The position numbers were made by a program, and so were the translations under genes. From assembly GCA_030435675.1 (NCBI GenBank), contig CM059625.1:2542001-2606000 (forward strand): a stretch of 64,000 nucleotides of DNA, given 5' to 3'. Positions within the stretch are counted from its first letter, which is position 1; every line of letters starts with the position of its first letter. The DNA is from Steinernema hermaphroditum (Eukaryota > Nematoda > Chromadorea > Rhabditida > Steinernematidae). The notes beneath the pieces are model-generated. The model was not told where the DNA came from and searched no databases. It saw nothing but the letters and a program-made list of their open reading frames with translations. This document shows, piece after piece, positions 25,160-37,212 of the stretch.

Positions 25160-27009
25160 TTTTTTAAATCGATCAAGTGTTTAACCAGTGGGATACATCG
25201 AACGGTGGATGAAGGGAACTCAAAGCTTATCTGGATGAATCATAGGAAGAGGACATGTTTATCAATAGAGGAAGCGAAAACATAGATTTGAGGCGATCAC
25301 GATACGCTGAGAAAGCCTTAAGTGACCTTCGAATTGTTTTCTGTAGTTTATTACATGCCGGTCGAAATTGCGACACAAAATAATCTTTTTTTTAATAAAG
25401 TTTTCATGCCGAAGAACTGCGCTGGATTTACTAGCTTGAAATTAGTGAATATGACCTGGATAGGACACAAATAGTAGTCAGAGAGTTGTTCAGTTGGAAA
25501 GATGCTCTATTGGTCAAGAAGTAAGATGAGTAACTGGAGCAAAGAAATTTTGTGGAATTCAGACAGTCAGTTGGCCATTTTTAGAGATGTGTACTCTAAT
25601 AGTAAATAGACTCTAATAGCGAATAGTGTTCGGATTCCTTTGTCCTCCAAGAACAATGTATAAACATTCTTTTTTATTAGTTCGCTGCCAGGATAGCAAG
25701 CGCTTATCCAAATTCTGAGTTTGGTGTGGCAAAACAAAACAAGATGAAGCCCATTTTGGCTGTTGTATTCCAATAAAGATCAGCTCTTCCGTTCTCCCCA
25801 ATGCTCCTTACAAATCGAATAGGATTTCCCATTTCATAAGTGGTAGTGACTTGACAATCCTGTCCATGTCCTGGGATTAACCCTAGAAGTTATACATGGC
25901 AACTAAGACGGCGCGTGTTAGACATTTCGGCCCCATCTGGACCGTCAAAGAATAAAGCAAGTCAGATATGATTCTCACGGTTAGTTACCATACTCCGTAA
26001 CGGTAAATAAGCATTCAGCAATATGTGGAGCTAAATACCCAGAATACAAGCCGATACTAATTGAAGCTAATACTCCGAAAATCGGAAAATTGTACGAACT
26101 CTCTCATTCAAAATCTAGAAACCGTCTACTTCCTCTATTCCCTTATGCCCTTATCCAAGTCAGTGTGTTAACCATTGGCACTAGCATTGTAGACCACATA
26201 CTAATCCTTTTTTATTGAAACGATCTTTCTCTTCTTTATTGAAACGATGTTTCTCTCCTATTAATCTCAATGCTTTACTCTCGCCTACAGAGGCTTTTGG
26301 TTCACCGGAGCCCCTTGTAATCAACAATGATTTCATTAAGCGGTCGAATTGCGGCTCCTGCTGTAGGGAAGATACCGTCATTTGTCATGATTACGGTTGG
26401 TCAAGTAGCTGTTTTTAATGAGTAGCGAGACTTTTTAGGTATACCATGAAAATTCGTACACAGTATATTGATATATTGTGAGACAAAACCTCTAGTTATT
26501 AGGAATGAAGGTGGTTTTTGATAATTAGGGGTTGTTTTTCTCGCGCCTTTTTCTTCCGTTGACGCGGCAAAAGACGTTTTTGCACACTGCCTATCCATGC
26601 GATGGCTGTAATTCTTCAGAAGTCATCGTTGATGTCGATGTTAGAAAATCTGAGAGTAAGATGCGATCCCATTTACGTTGACGGTTCAAAGATACAATGA
26701 CGTTTGTAACCGGCTGCAAAAGTAGAAGCGGGAACGTCTAATTTTCGAATTACCCGTGTCCTCAAGGCTTTGCGCGTCTCAGCAATTATACACTTGCAAC
26801 TAATTGATGCGTCGGCGGGCGGAGAATTGTGTGTTCACCTCGCTAAAAGGTGTGCTGATCGGCGCGCGAGGAGGCGGGTACAGCGCGAGCAGACAACAAA
26901 CGGGAAAGTGGCTAACCATTTGTCGTTTTTCGCACCGTTGTGCTGTTTGCCTTTTCATATGATAATTTCCCCTCTGTTCCTAAACCGTCTATTGCAGGTT
27001 GCCGTGCTC
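25160..27009. other. Spacer between ILP3 and ILP4
   Basis: No gene is supported. A short direct repeat around TTTATTGAAACGAT occurs at about 26210-26250. The frame that runs into ILP4 from 26770 is crossed by a CTATTGCAG acceptor at about 26998, so its upstream part is taken as outron or 5' sequence. Confidence 0.4.
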
Positions 27010-28954
27010 ATGGCTCAAGTGGTCGAACGACTCATCATTCAAGAAAATGGCCAACATGAAGAACCTCCGCGAGAGCCGAAAAGGAAGGTCTTTCTCCTCC
27101 GTTTGATAACGGTAGCCAGTCTAGTGGTGCTGCTTGTTGTGGGCGCCGTCGTGCTTTTGCTTCCGCTTGTCGAAGAGACGGGTGGGCCACATGATGGACC
27201 GGAGGAACCGCTGAGCGCGGCCGAGAAGTTTCTCGCGGAAGGAGATCGCCGGTTCAACAAAAGTATGTCTTTTTGTGCACAGAATTTGAAAGCCAAATTT
27301 GAGATGACTGTAAAAACGAAAAAGCAGGCCAGCTCTCATCGCATTTCTAAGAATTATGCGAATTTAATGACCGAAAGTGGGCAAAAGACATTAAAATAAG
27401 CTGAAGCCGAAAGCTAAAAATCGAGCTGTGTATAAATTAGCCCAATTGATAGCAATACAAGTACGTGCAAACGTTCACTACCGGTGCATTCCGAGGGAAA
27501 TCCAATCATATTTTTAATTATTTTCCCACCAACGGTCTTGAGCTCACGAGTCGTAGCGAAAACAATAAGGAGCAAAGCTTATTTACGCCTTAACTTCGAG
27601 AAATTGTAGGAAATTAGCTTGTATCGGGTATCCTACAATTGCGTTTATGCTACTTCCAGTAGACTCTTTTGGATGGTGTTTTCACTTCCATCGGGTATGT
27701 GTCAAAGTCGTATAGCAAACGCAAATTAACAGATGTTCCGTCTATACGTAATTAAGACGAACGACTCAAAACAACCTGTGCCGTGCCAATTAGCGAGGCC
27801 ACGGAGTCTTCGGGGAAAACATATCTGCGCAACCTCTGTCCCTTTTGGTGCTTGTTAATGTCGAGAGGGATCTAATTATCAATTCCTGCGGGAGGCGGGA
27901 CACTTGGAACCATGCCTACTCTATGCTAAGGTGGCAAACTGTCCATTATATACGTTATCCAAACATAGCAATGCATACAGAACTGTCGGAAATGCAGTAC
28001 TTGTGTCGGAATAATGTCTCAATTATCAATCCAACCCACATAAAACTCAGCCTGGGTTTACTCGAAGTCACCACCGCACAAATAGTAATATTCCCCAATT
28101 TTTCATTGACCGGTGTTACTGCTTTTGACATTGGCATTGACAACACTGTTAACAGTGGCTCAAAAAGGTAACTACGAATCACAGAACGGGGCTTGAGATC
28201 AATATAGTGTCTCATTGTATATTTTTGATCTAGTATTGTTATCCGTTTAAAATTCTTTATGGTGCACGATTTCCTTGTAGTCACATTCTCGACACCCTTG
28301 TACAATAATTTAATCACATCAAATGCTACTGAATTGGAACTCCTTGAAGCTCGGGTTTGCTTTGCCAGTGTTATGGCTAGTCTAAAAACAGGTTTAAAAG
28401 GTCAGAGGGAAATTTCGAAAAAATGGCCTTGATCTTCAGTTCGCGGAGTCGTAATATCGGTCTAGCTTTCTTGGTCTGATCCAATACTGATCCAGCTCAT
28501 CATCTTTTTGTCGTAGCCACATAGCACTCCTATATAATGATTTCCATAACAGCATAGTTTCAGCCGGCGACTTCACGTGCACCATGAGACACTTCGAAGT
28601 CTTCTGTCAAGCGAACTTTACAAGTGTCCTCAACTGGACGTGTGTGTCGCCGTATGGCGCCTTTTGGGCCTGCTCAACGAAGCCCGGACACCTCAGCAAG
28701 TTTTTCATTTTGAATATTTTGTCATCGGTTCTTTTCTAGCCATCGAACAGGCAATCGCGCAGACCGCCCGCCAGTTGTGCTGTCGTCATCGAATCTGCTC
28801 GACGGCACACTTCCGCCAGGAAATGTGTTGCCACTTGGACTGGTGCCACATGAGATGCACCGACGAAGACCGGAGGACCAACGTGTCCGACTTCACGGAC
28901 GAAGCCGTAGCCGTTTACGACCAGTTCTGTCGCGATGACGTGACGCACAAATAA
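27010..28954 (+). CDS. ILP4: membrane-anchored insulin-like protein, three exons
   Basis: Proposed exons are 27010-27262, 28564-28695 and 28740-28954, giving 199 residues. Both junctions are phase 1. The first intron is long (1301 bases). The second fits only a GC-AG intron with the consensus donor GCAAGT. The ATG follows an ATTGCAG acceptor. Residues 1-26 are charged and 27-53 form a strong hydrophobic span, a type II signal anchor like ILP1. The cysteines are C90-x8-C99-x11-C111-x9-C121, then C142C143-x4-C148-x9-C158C159-x4-C164-x3-C168, and a lone C192 near the end. The middle exon could be read in another open frame, but only this one gives the family cysteine spacing. The link of exon 1 to exon 2 rests on frame and on likeness to ILP1. 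It could instead be a separate gene. AATAAA is at 28998. Confidence 0.6.
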
Positions 28955-29003
28955 ACCGTGTGATCCTATTTAACTTGTTGTTGTTTTGGCCAATCACAAT
29001 AAA

Positions 29004-31067
29004 AGAAAATTAAAAAAATAATTGCTTTTAGTCGTCGATCTCGCTGCCGCTTTTACCAAGAAGAAACAACTAGACATGATATATGTACATTGATCCTAAA
29101 GCCAAATATCTCGAACTGACCACCGCAAAAATAGAAATAAAGATCATTCAAATTCACTCAAATAAAGTCAATAAAAGCAATTAGAACAACCGCTGAGCAA
29201 GTGCAAAAGACAGGGGTTGCAGGAAATGAATTAGCATGAAGCTGATGGAATTGGATTGTGCGCTGCGAGATGGATAAACAGATCGCCGAATGGGCCCCCT
29301 ATCCAAGTTTTAAAAATTCGAGTCACTTTCAAATGAATTATTCCGAAAAGAACCACAAAGCGTTCCCAAATGATCTTTTTTTAATGGCGTATGTCCTTCC
29401 GCAATGTTACCTATCGTTGAACACTTTCTTTATGTTTTTGTGCATCTATTTTGTAATAGAAATTACTGGTTATACAAAGATTGAGCCGCGGAAAATCGAC
29501 TCGCTCTTTGGCTTAATCCTCCGTGGCTGAATCTTCGCTGCTCAATTTTGTGTTTTGATCTTCACATCACCAAGTACATTAATGTTTTCAATCAACCCTG
29601 TATTACATTCCTTCGTTCAACACGAAGAAAATTGAATCTTACTTTTTAGCTAAATCTCTGCAGTATCGAGTTGACCATTAGTCTTATTTTGCAGTTTCAA
29701 CGTTTGTTTTTATCGGAAGCAACAGCTCTGACGATAATCCTCGGGATCAGTGTAAAGCGATCTGACGTAACCAATAGTCATACTGTTGGAAGTGAGTCGG
29801 ATCACTTACAAGAAATCGTATAGTTTGTTTCAAGGATATGAGACTTTTTTCGGATTGCTTGGGAGTGGGGGCGGAAAAAAGATATGTGGAAAACAACCGC
29901 TTTTTTATGCTCCATACCTGTCACTTCAGATGTGATCGGTAACTCGATCTTTTGTTTTCGTCACAACTTCACCTTCGAACGATCGGCGGGAGTCTTGACT
30001 TGTGACCAACCCGTTTCTAGTATGAACGCCCACTGAAAGACGAAAAAACCGCCACTGCGACAGATAATTGCATCGCCAGGCAGTCAAATTCTGAACATGC
30101 GACGAGTCTTCCGAGTGTTGCTATATTCGTTGTTTTTTTTTTCTTCGCAGTCATCAATCTAACGGTGAAAGGAACGGTGACATGCCACGCGTGTGTTCGT
30201 CTGGCTCATCACTTTCCGCTTAGGCGGGGCTCTTTCAAACGTTACCAATTAGCTAGGGATACTGTCGGCCATGTCACAAATTCACTTGTTTTTTGCCATA
30301 TCCGCGCGATGGTCTGCAGTGTTTTCGCTCGTGTTGTAGCAGGAAGTCATCAAATTGACTTCCGGTTAGACATGAGAAGGTTTCGTTTCCTGGGCTGGAT
30401 GAAAAACATTGGCCGGGCTACAGAGAAACAAGATGTCGGCGACCGTATCATTATGGTCTATGTCGCTCGGATAGGAGTCGAGTTTATTTCTGTGCGCAAC
30501 GCTATCTTTCTAGCAATTTAGAGCATTGGCATTTGGAAAACGGCCTTCCTAGTATACTCGTCTAATCTTTTAGAAGTGTTTGGTTCTACTTTGACTAATA
30601 ATATTTTGCGAGAGCTGATCAAAACAGATGTCATAGTCAGGAAGCAATTGGATCATTTTTGTTCCGTGAAACTACGATACTATATCGTAAGACATCAGAT
30701 CAAACTACGGACGTCGACCGACCCTCCGCATATGTCAGCGTTACTGATAACCGCAACCAGGAAGTACTCGTTGTTTTGCTGTAAAGCACTTTGTTAACCC
30801 GGGAAGAATGACAGAAAAATCGGAAAGGTGAGGATGCACCACGAATAGTGTAAAGTATACCTACGATCGCAACTTTCATTTCTATTATTAGTCTCTCGGA
30901 AATTGCCGTTTCGCGTCCGCTCTCATTATCGCCGCCGCACAGGACGGGTGAAAAAAAAGTTAGCGATCAAATGGACCCGACGGAAGAGCGAAGAGCAAAT
31001 ACGTTTCGCGTTGTTTTCTGTGGTGGTCGCGTTTCAGCAGCGCTCTGATTTGAATTCGCCTTCAGGT
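29004..31067. other. Spacer between ILP4 and ILP5
   Basis: No gene is supported. Bases near 29108-29140 resemble bases inside the first ILP4 intron (about 28065-28090; shared ACCACCGCA core), a small dispersed repeat. Open frames at 29258-29530 and 30165-30521 lack splice context. Confidence 0.4.
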
Positions 31068-31504
31068 ATGTACTCAGTGCTTCTTCTGCTTCTCGCCGTC
31101 CTGTTCTCGCCCCAAGTGTTCAGCGTTGAGCCCAGCCATGACAGCAAGTGTATTGAAAGGATAATGGTTGATATCTGCGATAACAAGACTCGCGCAATAG
31201 CACTCGAAGCCTTCTGCACGCGTTCAGGATACTTTTACGCATGTTTCGCGGAGAGTAGTTACACAAGTAAGTTAAAAATGCGCTAATCTGTATAACGCTC
31301 TATGGCCTAGGCCCTAATCTGCAACTTGAGTTGCTAGCCGCGGATATGTGCTGCGGCAAGACGTGTGATCCGCAACAGCTCTATGATGAAGTTTGCTGTC
31401 CAGCCGACGACCGCCAGTGCAACTATTCGTGCTATGCGAACGCCCACCTCTTGGAAGGACGGACCTACACCTTCCCCTCCAACCGCGACAGATACTGTAA
31501 TTAA
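31068..31504 (+). CDS. ILP5: insulin-like secreted peptide
   Basis: Exons 31068-31266 and 31311-31504 are joined at phase 1 by a 44-base intron, giving 130 residues. The ATG lies two bases after a CCTTCAG acceptor. Residues 1-19 are a signal peptide. The first half has C28-x8-C37-x12-C50-x8-C59, an extra cysteine and one residue more than the canonical x11 spacing, shared in outline with ILP4. The second half is C80C81-x3-C85-x9-C95C96-x6-C103-x3-C107, followed by about 23 residues with one further cysteine near the end. AATAAA is at 31548. ILP4 and ILP5 are likely sister genes by this four-cysteine B-like half, though ILP5 keeps an ordinary signal peptide. A hormone role is inferred from fold pattern only. 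Confidence 0.8.
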
Positions 31505-31553
31505 GGGGCCCACCCAGTTGTGTGCTAACCATTAGATTTCTGCACTGAATAAA

Positions 31554-32699
31554 GATGGAAAGGCTTACAATCTATCAGAGAGGGAAGAGGGAGTCCGTTC
31601 TCTCCTTCTATGTGACATAGTCTTCGTCCAAAATAGGATGTGGTGCTATCGCCGTCAGATCACATCGGTAGTACATGGAACGAATTTTCATCTGAAAAGC
31701 AGCTGAATAAATTAGGAGATACAAGTGACCAAATTGCCAGAATTTGTCGTTTTTTGGGGAGCCGTCTACCTCTGCCCAGCGCTAACGTATTCTAACGAAT
31801 AAACTGCTAAATACAACGCCTATACAGTCAGATAATCATATCGGGGATAAGAAATATCGATAGGGAATAGTCCACCATTATTTTGCTTTGGTACGCCTAC
31901 CTACTCTCAGCAATTTTATCCCCCCCTTTCAAAGAGTTAACACCAACTGTGCATTACGGACTTTTCGACAACTTCTACGCAAACGAGACAATTAGGAATA
32001 TTGAACTCTTAGTGTCTTATGTTCACGGATTGCATGTAGGGAAGGCAGGTTTCCGCTGGGCTTCACAGTGTCCTCTCCGTCTCAAACACGTTTTTGATAA
32101 TTTCGTTGAGGGAATAAAGGGTCACACGGTTATTAGTGTGATGTTTTGCGCTGATTGAGGGCACTTTCCCTACGTAAAATGTTGGACAGAGCTCCCGGGA
32201 TCTTCGGTCTTGTCGTTTCGTTTATGCTTATGTGTTTAGCAAAAATGTAAGGAATTAATAATGAGACAATGACTCTTCCAGTTATTAAGATTAGCTCATC
32301 TCTCTCATTTATTGTCTACTTCACATTTTTGGGAACACCACGGTATAACGGGCTTAGTTGGTGGGAAACAAACCACTGACCAGGTGACCACGGGCGCAAT
32401 TACCGTACCCAGCATTCGGGTTTACTCACTCAGTTGCGAAGAATCATCGTATCATTAGTGGTTCTTTCTGCGGATGAAGCAGGTGCCGCAGTTCTGCAAA
32501 ATATTTTAACAAGCACTCAAGGGACGACGTGAAGCGCTAATTATCACACGGGATGAGTTGCAATTACGACATTTCGCGTGACACAGGTGATCGAAACGTT
32601 CAACATCCCCATTTATATTTGTTTATAAGCTTCGCGGTAGGTTCTGAGTCATGTGCCGCGCATCGAGCACCTCATATTGGTGTCTTCGTTTTCAGTAAT
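31554..32699. other. Spacer between ILP5 and a retroelement fragment
   Basis: No gene is supported. A plus-strand frame at 31883-32158 has no splice sites or recognisable domain. Confidence 0.4.
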
Positions 32700-33334
32700 C
32701 TGCTAGATGGTAGATGAAATGGTGGTAGAAACTATCAATCGTTTCATATGGATATCCTCCCGAATACCTTTTGGTTATGGAGATATCTCGACGAATAGCG
32801 GCAACTTGGGCGGCATATACCCGTTACAGGCAATTTCTGATCTCCAGACGCGTGCCTATCCCTCTGAAGAAACGACTGATCGATCAATGTATCCAACCCG
32901 CGATGTTATACGGTTGCGAAACCTGGGCTCTCACGAAAGCGACTTGGAAAAGGATTGAACGCGCACAGAAACGCATGGAAAGAAGAATATTGGGTATTCG
33001 GTTAATTGACAAAATACGCAGCGAAGAAATACGACAAAGAACGAATCTAACGGATTGGAAAGAAGCTGCAAGAAGAAGGAAGTGGAACTACGCGCAAAAA
33101 CTATCAGCGGAAAAGATGAAATGGTCACAGAAAACTACTTTATGGAATTTATCGACAGACTACGACGAACCGAAACGCTTATGTGGAAGACCTCGAGTAA
33201 GATGGGCAGACGATCTGAAGATACTACCAGGCCGCTGGAACGAAGCTTCGAATGCTGATTGGCAGACATATTGTGAAAGCTACGTTCGCTGTGAACCGAG
33301 ATAGCTAATAAATGTAAATGTAAATGTAAATGTA
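32700..33334 (+). mobile_element. 5'-truncated RTE-type LINE, reverse transcriptase C-terminus
   Basis: A 177-codon frame (32771-33304) carries the conserved tail of an RTE-like reverse transcriptase: ALLYG-type motif read as MLYGCETWALTKA, then ERRILGI, EEIRQRT, RRRKWNYAQKL, and the GRPRVRWADDL signature. The preceding segment VETINRF at 32707-32770 belongs to the same protein in another frame, so there is a frameshift near 32770. The copy ends with a natural stop and a short TAAATG tandem run (33308-33334), typical of RTE 3' ends. It is a dead, 5'-truncated insertion. Confidence 0.9.
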
Positions 33335-34009
33335 ATATGGAGGATGCTTTAGCACTGTTTCATAAGCACCTCTGGCCGTATGTGACACTCTGCGGCAAAA
33401 ACTAAATTAGTCGATTATATTAACCAAGCAAATGTCAAGTACGAGTCCCATAATTTAGAGCAGAAACGGGACGTATGTGGTAGATCCGTTACACATTGTT
33501 GCTCAAGCTGCATGATTGCCTCCTTAGCCAACAGACTTGTAGCGCTTATCATCTTCGCCGTCGTACCTAAACAATCTAAGACGGCACAACCCATTAAAAA
33601 TCGTGTTAAGTCGGCCCCAGTGAACAGCTTCGCGTGGCAATTCCGGTCTACATTTTCAAAATTCCCATTTGAATTCACATTCAATAGGCCGAACCTGGCC
33701 GAGAATCCGCCCTTCTCGAAATTGCCACGTGCCTCCGGCAACGTCTACTGTATAATTTTTTATCACAATCACCTCGGCGTGCCGTTTCGTTCTTTGTTCT
33801 CCGCGAGAGGAACCACCGCCTTGCCGTCTGCACACCGCTGGCTAAGAAGAAGCGAAGAAAGGAGAGGGTGGCGAGACGGACTGCGTGCTCGCGACAACGC
33901 AATTTTTTATCGCTCCTCTCCCGTTCGGTACTTCTCCGCGACGACACATTTTGTTTACAAGCCGTTCGACCCGGAGGGCAATTAGAACTTGCAACTTTGA
34001 GGTGACCCG
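33335..34009. other. Spacer upstream of ILP6
   Basis: A plus-strand frame of 157 codons (33512-33985) is open, with an antisense frame over part of it. It shows no signal peptide, domain or acceptor, and it ends just before ILP6. I treat it as chance or 5' flanking sequence. Confidence 0.4.
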
Positions 34010-34432
34010 ATGGCCCCGCTTTCGTTCGTCATCCTCGCTGCCTCGTTCTCTGCGGTCATCTACGCCCAGGGTCTCCCGCAGTCGGCACTTCTCTCGTTGG
34101 AGGAACTCGAAATGGAGTTGGAAGACATCTGCCTGGAAAAGGCCCTTCATGGAATTGCGAGGAAGAACAGGGACCCCTCAGGTACTGCTTGTCCGTCCAT
34201 CAGCGTCTTCCCTTCCCCTTATGATTAGTCCATTCCATAAACAAACATTGCAGACCCTGATCTCCAGAAACTGAAAGTCGAAGCGACCGTTCGCTGCCGT
34301 CAGAGGCGATTTCACCTCCGTCAGTTTGCGAAAGGCATGTGCTGCCCCAATACGCCTCATTGCGATCTCAACTGTGCGACCAGGGCAGCCGAACGCATGA
34401 TCGCGGACTTCATGGAAGACATTATCTATTAG
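34010..34432 (+). CDS. ILP6: insulin-like peptide with reduced cysteine set
   Basis: Exons 34010-34181 and 34254-34432 are joined at phase 1 by a 72-base intron, giving 116 residues. Residues 1-19 form a signal peptide ending IYA. Only one cysteine (C41) remains in the B-like half, which is a glutamate-rich helix. Position 29, where the first B cysteine would be, is serine. The A-like half begins with a single C72 where the family has CC, and the next family cysteine is missing. The distal part is intact: C87C88-x5-C94-x3-C98. Loss of one of the paired CC and of the following cysteine removes the bridge equivalent to A6-A11 of insulin. AATAAA is at 34508. ILP7 shows the same pattern, so this is a subfamily, not decay. 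Confidence 0.75.
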
Positions 34433-34561
34433 ATATGTGTATATAATTACCCGAATGTATAGTCAGCGTAGTAATTTATATTGTTGATGTCGTCGTTGTT
34501 ATTTACAAATAAACTAGAGTTGTCTTGCGAACACGCTGATTCTTGAACTGCACATCTTCCA

Positions 34562-34654
34562 AAAATTTGTTGGTTACTTTAATTTCGATTAAATGCCATC
34601 AGAAGTCTCAGTTGTGTCGAGCGGTCAACGAAATTAAAGTAACTAACAAATTTT
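34562..34654. repeat. Foldback: 26-bp inverted repeat with 41-base spacer
   Basis: The arm at 34562-34587 (core TTTGTTGGTTACTTTAATTT) is matched in reverse complement by 34629-34654 at 25 of 26 positions. It starts about 50 bases beyond the ILP6 poly(A) signal. It may be a MITE-like element or a hairpin-forming transcript. No target-site duplication could be assigned. Confidence 0.8.
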
Positions 34655-37212
34655 GGTGTGTTGGTTACCCCTTTCAGTCAGTCCCTTTTGGTCCGACGGC
34701 CAATCTTTCCGAATACTTCGAGCTTCGTAGAACTTCTAAGCCTCCACTGTTCACCAAACGCATCGAGAAAAAGAAGATTTTGGAGTTTCGAAGATTCCCA
34801 GAAGCTCAGTGAAGATCGCCACCACCGACCAACGCAACGGGATGAAGCCTTTGTTTTGTTTACAATCCATGGCAAATGCCTTTGATTCATGAAATCCACA
34901 TTCGAATTGTTGTTTGTTAAAAAACAGTCACATCTGACATATTCTGTAAGCCAAACATGGCCATTTCAGCCATTGAGACACATGTGGTCAACAAGTTCGA
35001 TATAGGTCCAGTAAATAAGTTTAATTAGTATTATGCTCTCCGGACAAGTCATTCACACGGGTACATCTCACTTCTGAGTTCACGTTACATTTCTTCAAAT
35101 GTTTTAAGTAGTTCGTAAACAATTATATGATTCCATCAGTGCTCAAACTTCTGGCACTTCCGCTTATTCTTAAAAACCGAGCGGCCTGCTTTTTGTTTCT
35201 TTTCGCTCACTCCTTACTTCCTGCTTCTAGCTGTCATATGCATAGCCAATGATTACTCACCATAATTGCATATGTGTAATTAAGCTGCTTTTGTTGTTGT
35301 TTTTGTTGCTACAACAGAATAGAGGCCACCGACATTGTTCACAGCATCATGCCAGCATCTTTGTTCGGGACTAAGGTACGTGCGCAAATTGAGCGTACGG
35401 AATAGAATTATGTAAGAAGCACGCAATGCATCACATTTGCCTGTTCATGTGAACGGGATTTATGTCTTTTGACGTCTAAATTTCAAATTCGCAATGGACT
35501 TGAAAGCCCAGCTTTGAATTACACATTAGGTGAAAGCGCCGGTTTCATAGGTGCCTGGAATCTAGTTGTCTGAATTTGAATTTCTCGATACACCTTAAAG
35601 GTAGCTTTGGTTCTAACAAGAGATATTATAGGTGGTCGCCAGAAGACAATGATGAAAGCGATATTCCACCTGCTCCTATGTTAAGCAGATTTCGCCTTGC
35701 CGTCATCATCTTATGAGAAATAAACCCACGCGAGATGAGCGCTAATCCTTAGCTACTGTCATAATTACTCATATAATGATTCCCTTTTCATCGGAGCTTT
35801 AATATAGGCTAATGGAGATAAATAAATTCTGTTGCTTGGAAGCCTTTCAATCTGCCATATCGGAAACGAGGTCCTAACAATGCAAGACCGATTTGGAATA
35901 GTGGCTTTAGAAGTAACTTTTTTATTTCTTTTTATAATAAATGCACATTATGCTAGAGTTTGTGATAAATAACTCGCTGCCTTCGGATAATAAATGGTAT
36001 AGAAATGTGTTGATTTGCACAAGGACGGTGACATTTCAAAGGCGCAACTGTTTTGGGGACTTAACAGAAGCACAAAATCGTGTGTTGTATCCAGAGATAG
36101 TTAAATGGAGTTGCTAGTCCCAAGGTTCGGGGAATGGGGTACTCGGACTCTGTTTGCACAGCTCTGCTTGGGACTGACGCCAGTAGTGGAGTTCAATGGG
36201 GTATTCAGGATTAGCTTAACAATTAAAGGTGTGGCAGGGCAGCGTTTCGTTTTCCTTGTGGGTCCTGAGCTCCCAGGAACCGGACCCCGAAATGGATGTG
36301 GACTTGTGTTGGAATCACTGGTTGTATTTCGAAGATGAGAAAATGAGTGAAGTTATGTGTTATATGCGAGAATTAATCGCCAACTCTTCTGACAATGCAT
36401 CACTTTTTGCCTTCCTGATGTTGTGTTCGACGGCGCTGTAGGATTGGACGGCTTTGAACGTTGCCCACGAATAGTGATAGTCGATGGTCTTTGAGGGGCG
36501 TGTCATTATACAAAGCAGTTTTTTTGTGAGTAACCCTGCGAAAACGGGTGCTCACCTGGATTAAGTGACAGCGTAAGCAAGGTGAATAATCCGCTAATCC
36601 TCTGTTTTTGCGCATCGAAGAAGGAAGCTTTACTTCAGTTGCGCCACACGCGTTCCTCGTGGACGGTTGTGGGCAACTTTGGTATTCTGTATAGGCATAA
36701 AATCAAAACACTGAACATGACTGACTATATTTCACTGCTTACAGTACCACACATAGTAAACCATTGCATAGGCTAGTGTGTGCCGGTTGCGGCGAATTTC
36801 GAAAGAGATAGGCAAATTAATGGCGATTTGCGATGGCGATAACCTGGCGGCGTTTTTTCGAAAATGCGGTTCAGCATTGAACCGTTGTGCCTCTGATAGT
36901 TTCCGATGAGAAATACACGATGCCTTGAGAATCGATTTTCTTTTTTTGCGCATTTTTATCAGCTTCACCATGGAATTGCAAATTCCTCAGAAGCGTCTGC
37001 GGCTCTCAATGACCTTTGCACTTCTCCGAAAATCGGCAGCGAACACACCTAAGGGAGAAGGTCTGCAAACAGGTTATGAAAAAGACGCGACCCGAGCACG
37101 GCGCCGGCGTACGAGGGCACAGTTTTCAGTGCACAGTGGGTGTTCCCCATTGCCTGCCTTCTTTAATTCGCAAATTTGTGTATATCATCGGATATTCACT
37201 TTCAGACTTGAG
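34655..37212. other. Spacer between ILP6 and ILP7
   Basis: No gene is supported. The frame at 36925-37212 that opens into ILP7 is crossed by a CACTTTCAG acceptor at about 37205, which marks the likely trans-splice site. Confidence 0.4.

Noticed and set aside
26215..26418. Small cysteine-containing frame ending SCCREDTVICHDYG
   Set aside because: Superficially like the A-like half, but spacing is wrong, there is no signal peptide and no phase-1 intron.
26770..27009. Upstream extension of the ILP4 reading frame
   Set aside because: An ATTGCAG acceptor lies just before 27010, and the segment before it has no signal peptide or conserved content.
28577..28739. Open frame directly continuous with ILP4 exon 3
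   Set aside because: It would avoid the GC-AG intron, but it lacks the family cysteines. The alternative frame gives C-x11-C-x9-C.
33512..33985. 157-codon plus-strand frame before ILP6
   Set aside because: No acceptor, signal peptide or family. Partly overlapped by antisense frames of similar length.
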